Assembly: GCA_030746455.1 (NCBI GenBank) | Contig: JASLMQ010000960.1 | Span: forward strand, 1 to 5,118 | Direction of reading: 5' to 3' | Length of the DNA: 5,118 nucleotides | DNA from: Candidatus Latescibacterota bacterium | GTDB lineage: Bacteria; Latescibacterota; UBA2968; GCA-2709665 | Shown: positions 1 to 5,118 of the stretch, piece by piece | How positions within the stretch are numbered: position 1 is the stretch's first letter | Layout: the number at the start of each line of letters is the position of its first letter | Notes under the pieces: generated by a model | The model's input: only the letters and a program-made list of their open reading frames with translations | What the model was told of the DNA's origin: nothing | Databases searched by the model: none | Program-made: the position numbers and the translations under genes

Positions 1-1095
1 GGGCAGGTCCCCCACGTAGCAGGGATGCAGACCCATATTGTCCACCAGGATCGGTACCTCAACACAGGCGCCCTGGGGAAGATTCGTGATCAGGCCCGTG
101 TTGGGCACGTTACCGTTGATCCGCGCGGGCACGTTGCTCTCGATGGCGTCGATGATGCCGATGCAGTACTCGTGGCTCTGCCCGATGTCCAGCGGTCCCC
201 CTCGATAGATCTCCTCACGCAGGTTCTCGCGACCCTTCCCGGCCTTCTCCTCGTGGTCCAGAACCCAGTCGAAGTCGGACGGATAGTCCGGCGTGTACCG
301 GGCGCACGTTTCGGCGGTCTTCCGGAACCAGGCCACATACTCGGCGTTGTGCACGCTGGACTCGGTCACCCAACAGCCGAAGTGCTTGAGCAGCTCGAAC
401 TTGACGATGTTCTTCTGGTAGACCTCGGGATCCTCCATCTTCTCCCAGATGAGCGGATAGGCGTCCTTCCCCTTCCACTCGAAGCGCAGCATCCAGGCCT
501 GGTGGTTGATTCCCGCGGCCCAGTGGCCTGTCTCCTCATACGGGATACCAGCGATCCGCGCCATCTCCAGGGCCGTGTTCGGCACGCTGTGGCAAAGCCC
601 CAGGTAGGACGTAGAAGACCCCTGGTTGACGGCCCAGGGGACGATGGAGGAGGGATTGCTGTAGTCCAGCATCAGCGCGTCGGGGCTGAGCTCCTCGAGC
701 TCTCTGGCCAGGTCCAGAATCACCGGAATGTAGCGCAGGCCACGAAAGATACCCGACGGCCCGGACGTGCACCCGCTGGTGGGGTAGACGCCATACTTCT
801 TGGGTATATGGTGCTCGTGCTTGCGCGGCTCGAACCCGTCCGACACGATGGTGATGATCACGTAGTCCGCGCCGTCCAGCGCCCGCCGCCGATCGGCGGT
901 GGCCTCGATCTCCACCGGCGACTCGAGCTGTTCCTTGATGCGTTTTGCCGCGGTGAGCATCATCTCCAGGTGATCGGGGTTGATATCCATCAGGCACAGG
1001 GTGGCGTCCTGGAGCGACGGCCGGGTCAGGCAGTCGGCCAGGAAGCTCTTGCCGAACCCCGCGCTGCCCGCGCCTATGTGAGCGATTTTGGCCAT
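1..1095 (-). CDS. GH4 family glycosidase, probable alpha-galactosidase (partial, C-terminus off the left edge)
   Basis: The frame is open from an ATG at 1095 to the window edge, giving 365 codons; family members are usually about 430-480 residues, so roughly the last 70-110 are missing. GH4 enzymes hydrolyse glycosides in the cytoplasm using NAD+ and a divalent metal, usually Mn2+, by transient oxidation at C3. Visible are an N-terminal Rossmann nucleotide loop (GAGSAGFGKS, residues 8-17), an acidic residue after the second strand (D37), DYSNP (144-148), CHSV (168-171) and GINH (195-198). The Cys and the second His are the expected metal ligands. Y253 in HNAEYVAWF is a candidate catalytic base. 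The INGNVPNTGLITNLP segment (326-340) is typical of the family. CHSV is the signature reported for MelA-type alpha-galactosidases, unlike the CDMP or CN-P motifs of phospho-glycosidases. The start is supported by GGGAGG at 1104-1109, 8 nt upstream. It lies 39 nt after the fucosidase gene and is probably co-transcribed with it. Exact substrate is inferred. Confidence 0.92.
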   Translation of the reverse strand, partial: MAKIAHIGAGSAGFGKSFLADCLTRPSLQDATLCLMDINPDHLEMMLTAAKRIKEQLESPVEIEATADRRRALDGADYVIITIVSDGFEPRKHEHHIPKKYGVYPTSGCTSGPSGIFRGLRYIPVILDLARELEELSPDALMLDYSNPSSIVPWAVNQGSSTSYLGLCHSVPNTALEMARIAGIPYEETGHWAAGINHQAWMLRFEWKGKDAYPLIWEKMEDPEVYQKNIVKFELLKHFGCWVTESSVHNAEYVAWFRKTAETCARYTPDYPSDFDWVLDHEEKAGKGRENLREEIYRGGPLDIGQSHEYCIGIIDAIESNVPARINGNVPNTGLITNLPQGACVEVPILVDNMGLHPCYVGDLP

Positions 1096-1103
1096 GGAGG
1101 GTA

Positions 1104-1109
1104 CCTCCC
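1104..1109 (-). promoter_or_regulatory. Shine-Dalgarno of the GH4 gene, within a small hairpin
   Basis: On the minus strand GGGAGG sits 8 nt before the ATG at 1095 and fixes that start. Its GGAGG part is perfectly complementary to CCTCC at 1096-1100, with a three-base loop (1101-1103), so the ribosome site could be partly hidden in a 5-bp hairpin that ends directly at the start codon. The pairing is visible in the sequence; any effect on translation is inference. Confidence 0.7.
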
Positions 1110-1134
1110 AATCGGTTTCGGTCTCCCGCCGCCT

Positions 1135-2367
1135 CTACTCCACGTAACGGAAGTGGTCCAACGGAACCGGCGTCTCGTCGAACTCGAGCGCGATCACCGT
1201 GTCGAAGGCATCCGGGGGGTCAGGCGGGAGGCCTGTCAGCGTGGCTCTGTCACTGTCCTGGACGAAAGACACCGTCTCGCCAGTCGCAACCATCCTCGCC
1301 TCTTGCACCGGACTCCCGATGTTGGCGAGATGAATCTCGCTTCCCGGCCAGTGCAGGATGTGCAGGTAGACTGTGGAGTCTCTTTGAGTAGTGAGGCCGC
1401 TCTTGCTCAGGAGCCAGTCCTCGACACCGCTCACCGGACAATCTCCGAGAGGGCTTCGCCCGCAACCGGCGACGGCCTCGCCGTTCCTCTCGTACCACAC
1501 CCCGATCTCGGTCAGCCGCTCAACCGCCTCCGGCGGCAGGGTCCCGTCCGGTTTGGGGCCCACGTTGAGCAGCAGGTTTCCGCCCTGGGACACGCACTCG
1601 ATCAGGAGATGGATCAGCTGGCGGGTCGACTTCCAGTTCCGGTCCTGAGGCGAGTAGCCCCAGTGGTCGTTCGTGGTGAAGCAAGACTCCCACGGCCGAT
1701 CCTCATCTTTGAATCCCACCCTCTGCTCCGGCGTGCCGAAATCCCCGGACTCGCCTGCTCGATCATTGATGAGGATGTCGGGCTGTAGAGAGCGGACCAT
1801 ACGATTCAGCTCGTCAGCGCGCCAGTCGGAAGCCGCATGGGGCCAACGTCCGTCGTACCAGAGCAGGTCGATCACACCGTAGTTGCTCATCAGCTCGCGT
1901 ACCTGGCCATGCACATACTCCAGGTACTGGGCCCAACCCTCGGGATCCTCCTGCGGACCGTCGAAGTAGGCCTTGTACCGCCAATCGAGGAGGGAGTAGT
2001 AGAACCCGATTCGCATCCCGGCCGAACGGCATGCCTCCACATACTCGGCCACAAGGTCCCTGCCCGGGGCCCCCCTGGCCGCGGTGAAGTCACTCAAACG
2101 GGAATCGAACATCGAGTAGCCGGGATGCTGCCGGGTACAAAGGACCATATATTTCATGCCGGCAGCCTTGGCCAATCGGACCCACTCTGAGGGGTCATAC
2201 CGCTCTGCGGTGAACTGCTTGGCGTGGTCCACATACTCGGCGTGGGTCATACGCTCTCGGTACTTCGCCCACACGCACCGGCCGTGCACAGCATATGGGC
2301 CCCAGTGGATGAACATCCCAAACCGGGCATCACGAAACCATGCTAGCCTGTCGGCTTCTCCGGCCAT
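1135..2367 (-). CDS. GH29 alpha-L-fucosidase
   Basis: A complete 410-residue protein, ATG at 2367 and TAG at 1135-1137. GH29 enzymes release terminal alpha-L-fucose by a retaining mechanism. The N-terminal TIM barrel shows RFGMFIHWGPY (15-25), GFYYS (121-125), LLWYDG (168-173) with D172 as the expected nucleophile, LINDR (199-203) and TPE (212-214). By spacing to the Thermotoga maritima enzyme (R254, E266), R203 and E214 are the likely sugar-binding Arg and acid/base. GGNLLLNVGPKPDG (262-275) closes the barrel, and residues about 325-400 form the usual C-terminal beta-sandwich. The common KHHDGF active-site motif reads RQHPGY here (79-84), so the first His is Gln. No signal peptide is seen, which suggests a cytoplasmic enzyme; the length is at the short end for the family. 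GAGAGG lies 5 nt upstream of the ATG. The GH4 gene follows after 39 nt, suggesting joint attack on fucose- and galactose-bearing oligosaccharides. Family is secure, natural substrate unknown. Confidence 0.93.
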   Translation of the reverse strand: MAGEADRLAWFRDARFGMFIHWGPYAVHGRCVWAKYRERMTHAEYVDHAKQFTAERYDPSEWVRLAKAAGMKYMVLCTRQHPGYSMFDSRLSDFTAARGAPGRDLVAEYVEACRSAGMRIGFYYSLLDWRYKAYFDGPQEDPEGWAQYLEYVHGQVRELMSNYGVIDLLWYDGRWPHAASDWRADELNRMVRSLQPDILINDRAGESGDFGTPEQRVGFKDEDRPWESCFTTNDHWGYSPQDRNWKSTRQLIHLLIECVSQGGNLLLNVGPKPDGTLPPEAVERLTEIGVWYERNGEAVAGCGRSPLGDCPVSGVEDWLLSKSGLTTQRDSTVYLHILHWPGSEIHLANIGSPVQEARMVATGETVSFVQDSDRATLTGLPPDPPDAFDTVIALEFDETPVPLDHFRYVE

Positions 2368-2372
2368 CTCTG

Positions 2373-2378
2373 CCTCTC
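2373..2378 (-). promoter_or_regulatory. Shine-Dalgarno of the fucosidase gene
   Basis: GAGAGG on the minus strand, 5 nt before the ATG at 2367. It is a moderate match to the anti-SD sequence and supports starting at MAGEADRL rather than further downstream. Confidence 0.6.
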
Positions 2379-2412
2379 TGTTCGCGCCCCGCTTGCGGCG
2401 CCCAAGACGCCG

Positions 2413-2459
2413 AAACCCAGCTGTCCCTCCCTCGATTCAAGCAGGGACCAGCTGGGTTT
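2413..2459 (-). terminator. Long inverted repeat between isomerase and fucosidase genes; candidate terminator or attenuator
   Basis: The 11-base arm AAACCCAGCTG (2413-2423) is perfectly complementary to 2449-2459. A further 5 bp pair inside it (2424-2428 with 2443-2447) after a single bulged base at 2448, leaving a 14-nt loop. This makes a 16-bp stem, by far the strongest hairpin in the window's intergenic DNA. It begins 48 nt after the isomerase stop and ends 45 nt before the fucosidase start. The arms are A-rich outside and GC-rich inside, like a terminator, but in the minus direction the T tract is only three bases before CGGCG, so it is a weak intrinsic terminator at best. It could instead be an attenuator, an mRNA-stabilising 3' structure or an operator. 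The strand given assumes it acts on the minus-strand transcript. Confidence 0.5.
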
Positions 2460-2507
2460 TGGCTTCAGAGGTCCAAGGTGTGCGCCTCCCGCTCTCAGGA
2501 TCAGCGT

Positions 2508-3386
2508 TCAGCCCGTTGCCATATGCACGATTCGGCGCAGGTTGTCGTGCCCGACCTGAATTCCCATCAACACGTCCTCGATCCCCTCATACTCGACGCT
2601 GAGCACCCCCTCGTATCCATCGCGGTGCATGATCCGGATACACTGAAGGATCGGTACGTTGCCGTGACCGATAATGGCACCGCGAAGGTACGTCCCACCA
2701 CGCGACTGGAACCAGCCCTGACCGGGCGGCACGTCCGTGCCGGGCTTGATGTGGAAATCCTTGGCGTGGCAGTGAAACGCGTACGGCATGAGCCGTCCTA
2801 CAGCGCCGGGCGGGTCATCGTCCGCGCACATGAAATTGCCCACGTCCACCAGGACGCCGAAGTTCGGATGATCGACCGCCGTGACCAGCTGCTCGACCCG
2901 CACGCTTTCCTGGCAGAAGAAGCCGTGGTTCTCCACCATCGTCTTGATGCCCTTCTCGGCGGCGTACTCCGTGACACCGCGACAGCCCTCCGCCACCCGA
3001 GGGAGAGCTGCTCCGAAGCTCTTCGGCCCAACGTGGTCGGCCGGCCAGCCGCTGGTGGCATCGTGCCGCATCCCGGGCACCCCGAGGATCTCGGCGACAT
3101 CCACTTCCTCCCGCACACGCGCGATCTCCGCCTGCAGGTCCCCATCCGAGCCCTTCAGGAAGTCGGCACCGATGGTGTAGTTGACGAGGTCGATCCCCAC
3201 TCGGTCGGCTTCCTCGCGAAGCTCCCCCGCGTAGTCAGGCAGCGTCTTTCCCTCCGGCACAGCGATCGTCGAGAACTCGATCGCATCGAATCCGATCTCT
3301 TTGGCCTTGGCAATCACCGCGATCTGCACCATCTCTCCCGAACGGACCAGACGGCTGAAGCTGTACGAGCTGACTCCGATCTTCAT
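2508..3386 (-). CDS. Sugar isomerase/epimerase, xylose-isomerase-like TIM barrel
   Basis: A complete 292-residue protein, ATG at 3386 and TGA at 2508-2510, the usual length for this superfamily (about 260-300). These metal-dependent TIM barrels interconvert keto and aldo sugars or epimerise them, and some act on keto-glycosides or inositol derivatives. The N-terminus MKIGVSSYSF (1-10) is a typical first strand. Candidate metal ligands, one per strand as in the family, are E152 in MVENHG, D181 in LVDVGNF, H207 in FHCHAKDFH and E265 in LSVEYEG. A conserved YLRGAIIGHG segment (233-242) precedes the last ligand. No signal peptide or membrane segment is seen, so it is cytoplasmic. The start is supported by GGGAAGGGG 5 nt upstream. 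It sits 129 nt after a Gfo/Idh/MocA oxidoreductase gene, a pairing often found in inositol and keto-sugar catabolism. The fold is clear; the substrate cannot be read from the sequence. Confidence 0.9.
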   Translation of the reverse strand: MKIGVSSYSFSRLVRSGEMVQIAVIAKAKEIGFDAIEFSTIAVPEGKTLPDYAGELREEADRVGIDLVNYTIGADFLKGSDGDLQAEIARVREEVDVAEILGVPGMRHDATSGWPADHVGPKSFGAALPRVAEGCRGVTEYAAEKGIKTMVENHGFFCQESVRVEQLVTAVDHPNFGVLVDVGNFMCADDDPPGAVGRLMPYAFHCHAKDFHIKPGTDVPPGQGWFQSRGGTYLRGAIIGHGNVPILQCIRIMHRDGYEGVLSVEYEGIEDVLMGIQVGHDNLRRIVHMATG

Positions 3387-3391
3387 GGCTT

Positions 3392-3400
3392 CCCCTTCCC
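3392..3400 (-). promoter_or_regulatory. Shine-Dalgarno of the isomerase gene
   Basis: The purine run GGGAAGGGG on the minus strand lies 5 nt before the ATG at 3386 and supports this start, which also gives the typical MKIGVSSYSF beginning. Confidence 0.6.
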
Positions 3401-3459
3401 TGAATCGAGGCCCAGACCTGCCCGGACCCCGCCTGTCGCAGTTTTCGCGTGTGGAGCCT

Positions 3460-3480
3460 GCCCCAAGCTTGACCCGGGGC
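3460..3480. repeat. Short inverted repeat between oxidoreductase and isomerase genes
   Basis: GCCCC at 3460-3464 pairs with GGGGC at 3476-3480 around an 11-nt loop, 35 nt downstream of the oxidoreductase stop. There is no T tract after it in the minus direction. In GC-rich DNA such a short stem can arise by chance, so its role is open. I see no convincing promoter in the rest of this 129-nt gap. Confidence 0.3.
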
Positions 3481-3515
3481 GTGTTCCGTAGTTCCCAGGT
3501 TTGGTCGCATCGAGG

Positions 3516-4550
3516 CTAGATCCCGTCCTCGCCTTCGAAATGTTTCACTTCCACGAATCCCCCGGTGTCGCTCGACTCCTGTATCGCCAGGCAGAGCGCA
3601 AGCGCGCGGCGGCCGTATTCTCCGGGGGTCAGAGAAGATCCCTTCCCACGCACGGCATCCAGGAACACCTTCTGGCTGCCGTCACGCGGCGCGGCCTCGG
3701 GATACGTCGTTGCCGTATCCTTCTTCTCTCCATCCTTCCACAGCTCGATTCCCTTGTCGGAGAACCCCATCCGGATCCGACCTTCGGTGCCATAGACCTC
3801 CAGGAAACCCGCACCGCCCGGCAGCGTCCACGACAGCTCGAGCACGCCCGTTCCGCCGTTCTTGTACCGATAGAGGGCGTTCACATTATCCGAGACGTCG
3901 ATGTCGGGGAGCCGGGTGTCCACCAGCCCCGCCACCTTGTCCGCGTCGCCCATGATCATACGCATCAGGTCGGCCATGTGTATGCCGATGTCCACCAGCA
4001 GGCCGCCCTCGTGTTTCTTCTGCACGAACCAGTCGGCCCCCGGGCTCCAGCCCTTGTTGGGCGTGCCGTTACCGGCCCGAATGCAGCGGACGTGGAACGG
4101 CCCTCCAATGGCGCCTTCTTTGACGAGGTCTACCACGGCCTGGTATTGCGCATTGTACCTCATGCTCTGGTTGATCTGGAGGATGACGCCCGCGGCCTCA
4201 GCGGCCTCGATCATCTCGGTCGTCTGCTCCAGCGTGGCCGCCATGGGCTTCTCGCACAATACGTGAAGCCCCGACTCACAGGCCGCCACGGTCTGTGGGT
4301 AGTGGCAATCATTGGGTGTGCAGATGGATACGGCATCCACCAGGCCCGATGCGAAGAGGTCTGTGTCCTTCTCGAAGCACTCCGCGTCCTTCAGTTCGGG
4401 GAACTGCTCCTTGACAGCGGCTATGCGCTCCGGAAGCGGGTCGCACAACCCAGTGACCTCACTGCCCCCTGCCTTCAGGTAACCTGAAATGTGGTCTGCC
4501 TCGGAGATCCGACCACAGCCCACGATCCCGATTCGAACGACATCCGCCAT
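3516..4550 (-). CDS. Gfo/Idh/MocA-family NAD(P)-dependent oxidoreductase
   Basis: A complete 344-residue protein, ATG at 4550 and TAG at 3516-3518, standard length for the family. Members oxidise or reduce hydroxyl/keto groups of sugars, inositols and their derivatives with NAD(P) in the cytoplasm. The N-terminal Rossmann domain has GIVGCGRI (8-15) and D37 at the end of the second strand, which favours NAD over NADP. The family motif CEKPM (99-103) carries the catalytic-site K101. The C-terminal alpha/beta domain holds GGLLVDIGIH (182-191), with D187 and H191 in the D-x3-H spacing of the catalytic pair known from inositol dehydrogenase (K97, D172, H176 in the Bacillus subtilis enzyme). All core residues are present, so it should be active. 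GGAGG 6 nt upstream supports the start. It precedes an isomerase gene and two glycosidase genes, which suggests work on sugars released from glycans. The exact substrate is unknown; sequence alone rarely resolves it in this family. Confidence 0.94.
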   Translation of the reverse strand: MADVVRIGIVGCGRISEADHISGYLKAGGSEVTGLCDPLPERIAAVKEQFPELKDAECFEKDTDLFASGLVDAVSICTPNDCHYPQTVAACESGLHVLCEKPMAATLEQTTEMIEAAEAAGVILQINQSMRYNAQYQAVVDLVKEGAIGGPFHVRCIRAGNGTPNKGWSPGADWFVQKKHEGGLLVDIGIHMADLMRMIMGDADKVAGLVDTRLPDIDVSDNVNALYRYKNGGTGVLELSWTLPGGAGFLEVYGTEGRIRMGFSDKGIELWKDGEKKDTATTYPEAAPRDGSQKVFLDAVRGKGSSLTPGEYGRRALALCLAIQESSDTGGFVEVKHFEGEDGI

Positions 4551-4556
4551 GCTGCG

Positions 4557-4561
4557 CCTCC
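4557..4561 (-). promoter_or_regulatory. Shine-Dalgarno of the oxidoreductase gene
   Basis: A perfect GGAGG on the minus strand, 6 nt before the ATG at 4550, fixes the start at MADVVRIG. Confidence 0.75.
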
Positions 4562-4574
4562 ATGTTCTGGTTGA

Positions 4575-4580
4575 ATAATA
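4575..4580 (-). promoter_or_regulatory. Possible -10 box (TATTAT) ahead of the oxidoreductase gene
   Basis: TATTAT on the minus strand differs from the consensus TATAAT at one position and is the only AT-rich patch in this gap. Transcription from it would start near 4568, leaving a leader of about 18 nt that still includes the GGAGG ribosome site. There is no good -35 hexamer at 16-18 nt, so it would need an activator or may be a chance match. Confidence 0.25.
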
Positions 4581-4582
4581 CC

Positions 4583-4615
4583 GCCTCAGATCCGGTCACA
4601 GCGGCCGGACGAGGC
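4583..4615 (-). terminator. Imperfect hairpin in the gap before the oxidoreductase gene; weak terminator or operator
   Basis: GCCTC (4583-4587) pairs with GAGGC (4611-4615), and TCCGG (4591-4595) pairs with CCGGA (4605-4609), separated by a small asymmetric internal loop and enclosing a 9-nt loop. In the minus direction it is followed by GGTATTATT, which is only moderately T-rich. It starts about 70 nt after the stop of the upstream gene, so it could end that transcript. It also abuts the possible -10 box, so it could instead be a regulator-binding site. Confidence 0.3.
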
Positions 4616-4684
4616 TCGACCCAGGGTGCGATGGCCAATCTGGCTTCGGGATACGGTCTGTGTCAAGGCAAAACGAGGGCCAGA

Positions 4685-5118
4685 CTAGGTCGCGCCTGCG
4701 AACCGAATGCGCACCTCGTCCAGGATCACGTAGCCCTCAGGGAGCCTCGACCGCCACACCGGGTAGTCGCGACCCGGGCGGAGCACGTGGGGGTCACCCT
4801 CGAGCGGTCCCATGGGAGCGACATCCAGGGGGAACATCACCAGCATCACGTTGACATCGACGTTGCGCAGAACCAGCTCCAGCGGCATTTCGCCGTAGGT
4901 GTCGCCTCGATCGTGCCGGGAGCCCAGGGCCGTCCACTGGGCCGGGTCGGGCGAAAGGACCAGGGTCTGTTCGGTCCACTGCTCGGATACCTGAAACGGT
5001 TGGCCGGTCAGAAGCCAGCCGCTGCAGATGCCCTCGACGATCCCCTGCACCAGGATCACGGGCTCCGCACCACGCTTCAGCAACTCACCCTTGAGGCGCA
5101 CGGTCACCTGCGCATCGC
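4685..5118 (-). CDS. Unrecognised beta-rich protein, C-terminal part (N-terminus off the right edge)
   Basis: The frame ends at TAG 4685-4687 and is open to the window edge, giving 143 visible residues. A GTG at 5105-5107 could be read as a start, but no ribosome site precedes it and the frame continues upstream, so I take this as the C-terminal part of a longer protein. The sequence alternates hydrophobic and polar residues as in a jelly-roll or concanavalin/LamG-like beta-sandwich. It is rich in aromatic residues (W34, W47, W61, counted from the first full codon) and has a striking polar stretch LGSRHDRGDTYG (64-75), then a VDVNVMLVMFPLDVAPMGP strand pair. It ends with LPEGYVILDEVRIRF, a typical closing strand. 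No catalytic motif, membrane segment or signal is visible. Its place in front of sugar enzymes makes a carbohydrate-binding or glycan-related role plausible, but that is inference and I cannot name the family. Confidence 0.78.
   Translation of the reverse strand, partial: DAQVTVRLKGELLKRGAEPVILVQGIVEGICSGWLLTGQPFQVSEQWTEQTLVLSPDPAQWTALGSRHDRGDTYGEMPLELVLRNVDVNVMLVMFPLDVAPMGPLEGDPHVLRPGRDYPVWRSRLPEGYVILDEVRIRFAGAT

Noticed and set aside
536..1111. 191-codon minus-strand open frame at the start of the GH4 gene
   Set aside because: It overlaps the GH4 coding frame in a different phase and is Arg/Gly/Pro-rich without motifs, whereas the true frame from 1095 encodes the Rossmann loop and metal-binding motifs and stays open to the window edge.
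25..1788. 587-codon open frame on the plus strand across the GH4 and fucosidase genes
   Set aside because: It lies in exact antisense codon register to both minus-strand genes and crosses the gap between them. In this register plus-strand stops require TTA, CTA or TCA codons on the other strand, which are rare in GC-rich genes. Its translation resembles no protein family, while both minus frames carry clear family motifs.
333..2241. The 13-base word CCACATACTCGGC occurs three times (333, 2037, 2229)
   Set aside because: All three copies are in frame in GH4 or GH29 coding sequence and encode Ala-Glu-Tyr-Val with preferred codons; spacing is irregular and flanks differ, so this is chance similarity, not a repeat element.
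2340..3491. 383-codon plus-strand open frame over the isomerase gene
   Set aside because: Same antisense-register effect opposite the isomerase; no recognisable motif, and it runs through the intergenic hairpin.
3501..4487. 328-codon plus-strand open frame over the oxidoreductase gene
   Set aside because: Same antisense-register effect opposite a gene with intact Gfo/Idh/MocA motifs.
4661..4666. Perfect TTGACA on the minus strand after the upstream gene, as a -35 box
   Set aside because: At 17-18 nt downstream only CCAGAT/CAGATT is found, a poor -10 match, so it is not supported as a promoter.
4660..4854. 64-codon plus-strand open frame near the right end
   Set aside because: Low-complexity Arg/Gly/Pro-rich product, mostly opposite the 3' end of the minus-strand gene, with no ribosome site I would trust.

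Overview
The window is a GC-rich, fully minus-strand stretch of a bacterial chromosome or contig carrying five genes for carbohydrate breakdown and sugar conversion. In transcription order (from high to low coordinates) they are: the 3' end of an unrecognised beta-rich protein (4685-5118, runs off the right edge); a Gfo/Idh/MocA-family NAD(P)-dependent oxidoreductase (3516-4550); a xylose-isomerase-like TIM-barrel sugar isomerase/epimerase (2508-3386); a GH29 alpha-L-fucosidase (1135-2367); and a GH4 NAD+/metal-dependent glycosidase, probably an alpha-galactosidase, whose C-terminus lies beyond the left edge (1-1095). No RNA gene, mobile element, CRISPR array, transporter or regulator gene is visible.

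Organism: the combination of GC-rich codon use, many glycoside-processing enzymes, and stand-alone Gfo/Idh/MocA and sugar-isomerase genes is common in environmental glycan degraders such as Planctomycetes, Poribacteria, Latescibacterota or Armatimonadota. This is an impression from gene content, not a phylogenetic result, and no lineage can be fixed from this window.

Layout: gaps between genes are 134, 129, 140 and 39 nt. Each start codon is preceded by a recognisable Shine-Dalgarno sequence. The 39-nt gap between the fucosidase and GH4 genes suggests co-transcription. The three larger gaps could each hold control elements. A long inverted repeat (2413-2459) separates the isomerase from the fucosidase and may end or attenuate the upstream transcript. 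An imperfect hairpin followed by a TATTAT box lies ahead of the oxidoreductase gene.

How the genes may work together: the fucosidase and GH4 enzyme lack signal peptides, so they probably act in the cytoplasm on imported oligosaccharides carrying alpha-fucose and alpha-galactose. GH4 enzymes work by transient NAD+-dependent oxidation at C3 of the sugar. A Gfo/Idh/MocA dehydrogenase and a TIM-barrel isomerase next to them would suit oxidation and isomerisation of released sugars, possibly through keto-sugar intermediates; this is inference. Overall the region looks like a catabolic sugar cluster rather than a new kind of system. The least explained part is the beta-rich protein at the right edge.
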